From: an uncultured Planctomycetaceae bacterium
GTDB lineage: Bacteria; Planctomycetota; Planctomycetia; Pirellulales; Pirellulaceae
Length of the DNA stretch: 6,954 bases
Direction of reading: 5' to 3'
Assembly: GCA_937967755.1 (NCBI GenBank)
Contig: CALBTA010000660.1
Location: forward strand, 1 to 6,954
A program made the position numbers and the translations under genes. This document shows, in pieces, positions 6,361-6,954 of the stretch (within the stretch, counting starts at the first letter, position 1; each line of letters begins with the position of its first letter). Below the pieces are notes generated by a model. The model was not told the origin of the DNA. It made no database searches and saw only the letters and a program-made list of their open reading frames with translations.

Positions 6361-6954
6361 ATGTCCGCTCCCCTTGTTTTAGCGATCACCGGTGCCAGTG
6401 GGGCGGTTTATGCCGTGCGGCTGTTGGAAGTGCTGGTGAATGTGGGGCAAGATGTGCACTTGACGATCAGCCCGAGCGGGGCGGTGGTGTTGAAGCATGA
6501 GTTGGGAATTGCGGTTGATCTGCATGATTTTCAACTCAGCCAACTGATGTTGGAAGCGGGCGCATCAACTTCCGACAGCAAGCTCGGTCTTTTGAGAGAG
6601 CAAGCGGGCATCTCCAGCGGCGACAGTCATGTGCTGGCCGTCGGCACGGGAGACCACGGCACGGTGGATTATTTTCACTACAAAGATTTCATGTCGCCGA
6701 TGGCCAGCGGATCCGCGAAGACCGCCGGGATGGTGATTTGCCCGTGCAGCGGCGGAACGCTGAGTTCGATCGCCCATGCGGCCAGCGGAAATTTGATTCA
6801 TCGGGCGGCCGACGTGCATTTGAAAGAGCAACGCAAACTGGTGTTGGTTCCGCGTGAAACGCCGCTTTCGGTGTTGCAATTGGAAAACATGCACCGCGTC
6901 GCCCAGGCAGGAGCGGTCGTGCTGCCGGCGATGCCGGGTTGGTACCACGGGGTC
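6361..6954 (+). CDS. ubiX: UbiX-type flavin prenyltransferase (3' end cut by window)
   Basis: UbiX attaches a dimethylallyl group to FMN, making the prenyl-FMN cofactor of UbiD-type decarboxylases. It is cytoplasmic and forms a dodecamer in known members. The 198 codons present begin MSAPLVLAITGASGAVYAVR, with the FMN-binding GASG at 11-14 and SPS at 37-39. E47, R148, K155, RET at 165-167 and Y195 match positions I recall as prenyl-phosphate or active-site residues in known enzymes. The motifs ASGSAKTAGMVICPCS (115-130) and MPGWYHG (191-197, usually PxFYHRP) confirm the family. The reading frame has no stop before the window end. Between E47 and SGS at 116-118 it is about 40 residues longer than the E. 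coli enzyme as I remember it. The start at 6361 fits the conserved N-terminus, though the frame is open upstream to 6145. No UbiD partner is visible. Confidence 0.93.
   Translation, partial: MSAPLVLAITGASGAVYAVRLLEVLVNVGQDVHLTISPSGAVVLKHELGIAVDLHDFQLSQLMLEAGASTSDSKLGLLREQAGISSGDSHVLAVGTGDHGTVDYFHYKDFMSPMASGSAKTAGMVICPCSGGTLSSIAHAASGNLIHRAADVHLKEQRKLVLVPRETPLSVLQLENMHRVAQAGAVVLPAMPGWYHGV

Noticed and set aside
6565..6948. 127-codon minus-strand open frame
   Set aside because: It is antisense to the conserved ubiX motifs, and the His/Arg/Gln-rich product looks like a shadow.

Overview
The window looks like ordinary chromosomal DNA from a Planctomycetota bacterium, most likely of the Pirellula/Rhodopirellula type. 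This is inferred, not searched. The reasons are moderately high G+C, a cytochrome c'-like exported protein and a lipoprotein of types I associate with that phylum, weak or absent Shine-Dalgarno sequences, and short palindromic intergenic repeats resembling those common in these genomes.

Layout. At the left edge a few codons of a plus-strand gene end at base 51. Next is a plus-strand gene (112-1083) for an exported cytochrome c'-like protein with one C-terminal CxxCH haem site. It converges, with a 6-base gap, on a run of four minus-strand genes. In their direction of transcription, right to left, these are argC (5921-4911), argJ (4903-3710), a two-TM RCK potassium channel (3589-2570) and a putative lipoprotein of unknown function (2451-1090). 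argC and argJ are 7 bases apart and surely co-transcribed. The channel is separated from argJ by a 99-bp inverted-repeat element, and the lipoprotein from the channel by a leader carrying a 22-bp palindrome. A roughly 440-base divergent region (5922-6360) follows argC. It holds candidate promoters for both directions and a 7-bp-stem palindrome. Last is a plus-strand ubiX-type flavin prenyltransferase gene starting at 6361 and cut by the window end.

Function. ArgJ and ArgC belong to arginine biosynthesis: ArgJ makes N-acetylglutamate and recycles acetyl groups from acetylornithine, and ArgC reduces N-acetylglutamyl phosphate. argB, which would act between them, is not here. UbiX makes prenylated FMN for a UbiD-type decarboxylase not visible in the window. 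The channel, lipoprotein and cytochrome have no obvious pathway link to these genes.

I found no phage, CRISPR, transposase, RNA gene or defence system, and nothing that I would call a new biological system. The points most worth a second look are the 99-bp MITE-like element, the apparent internal duplication with haem loss in the cytochrome, and an about 40-residue insertion in UbiX.
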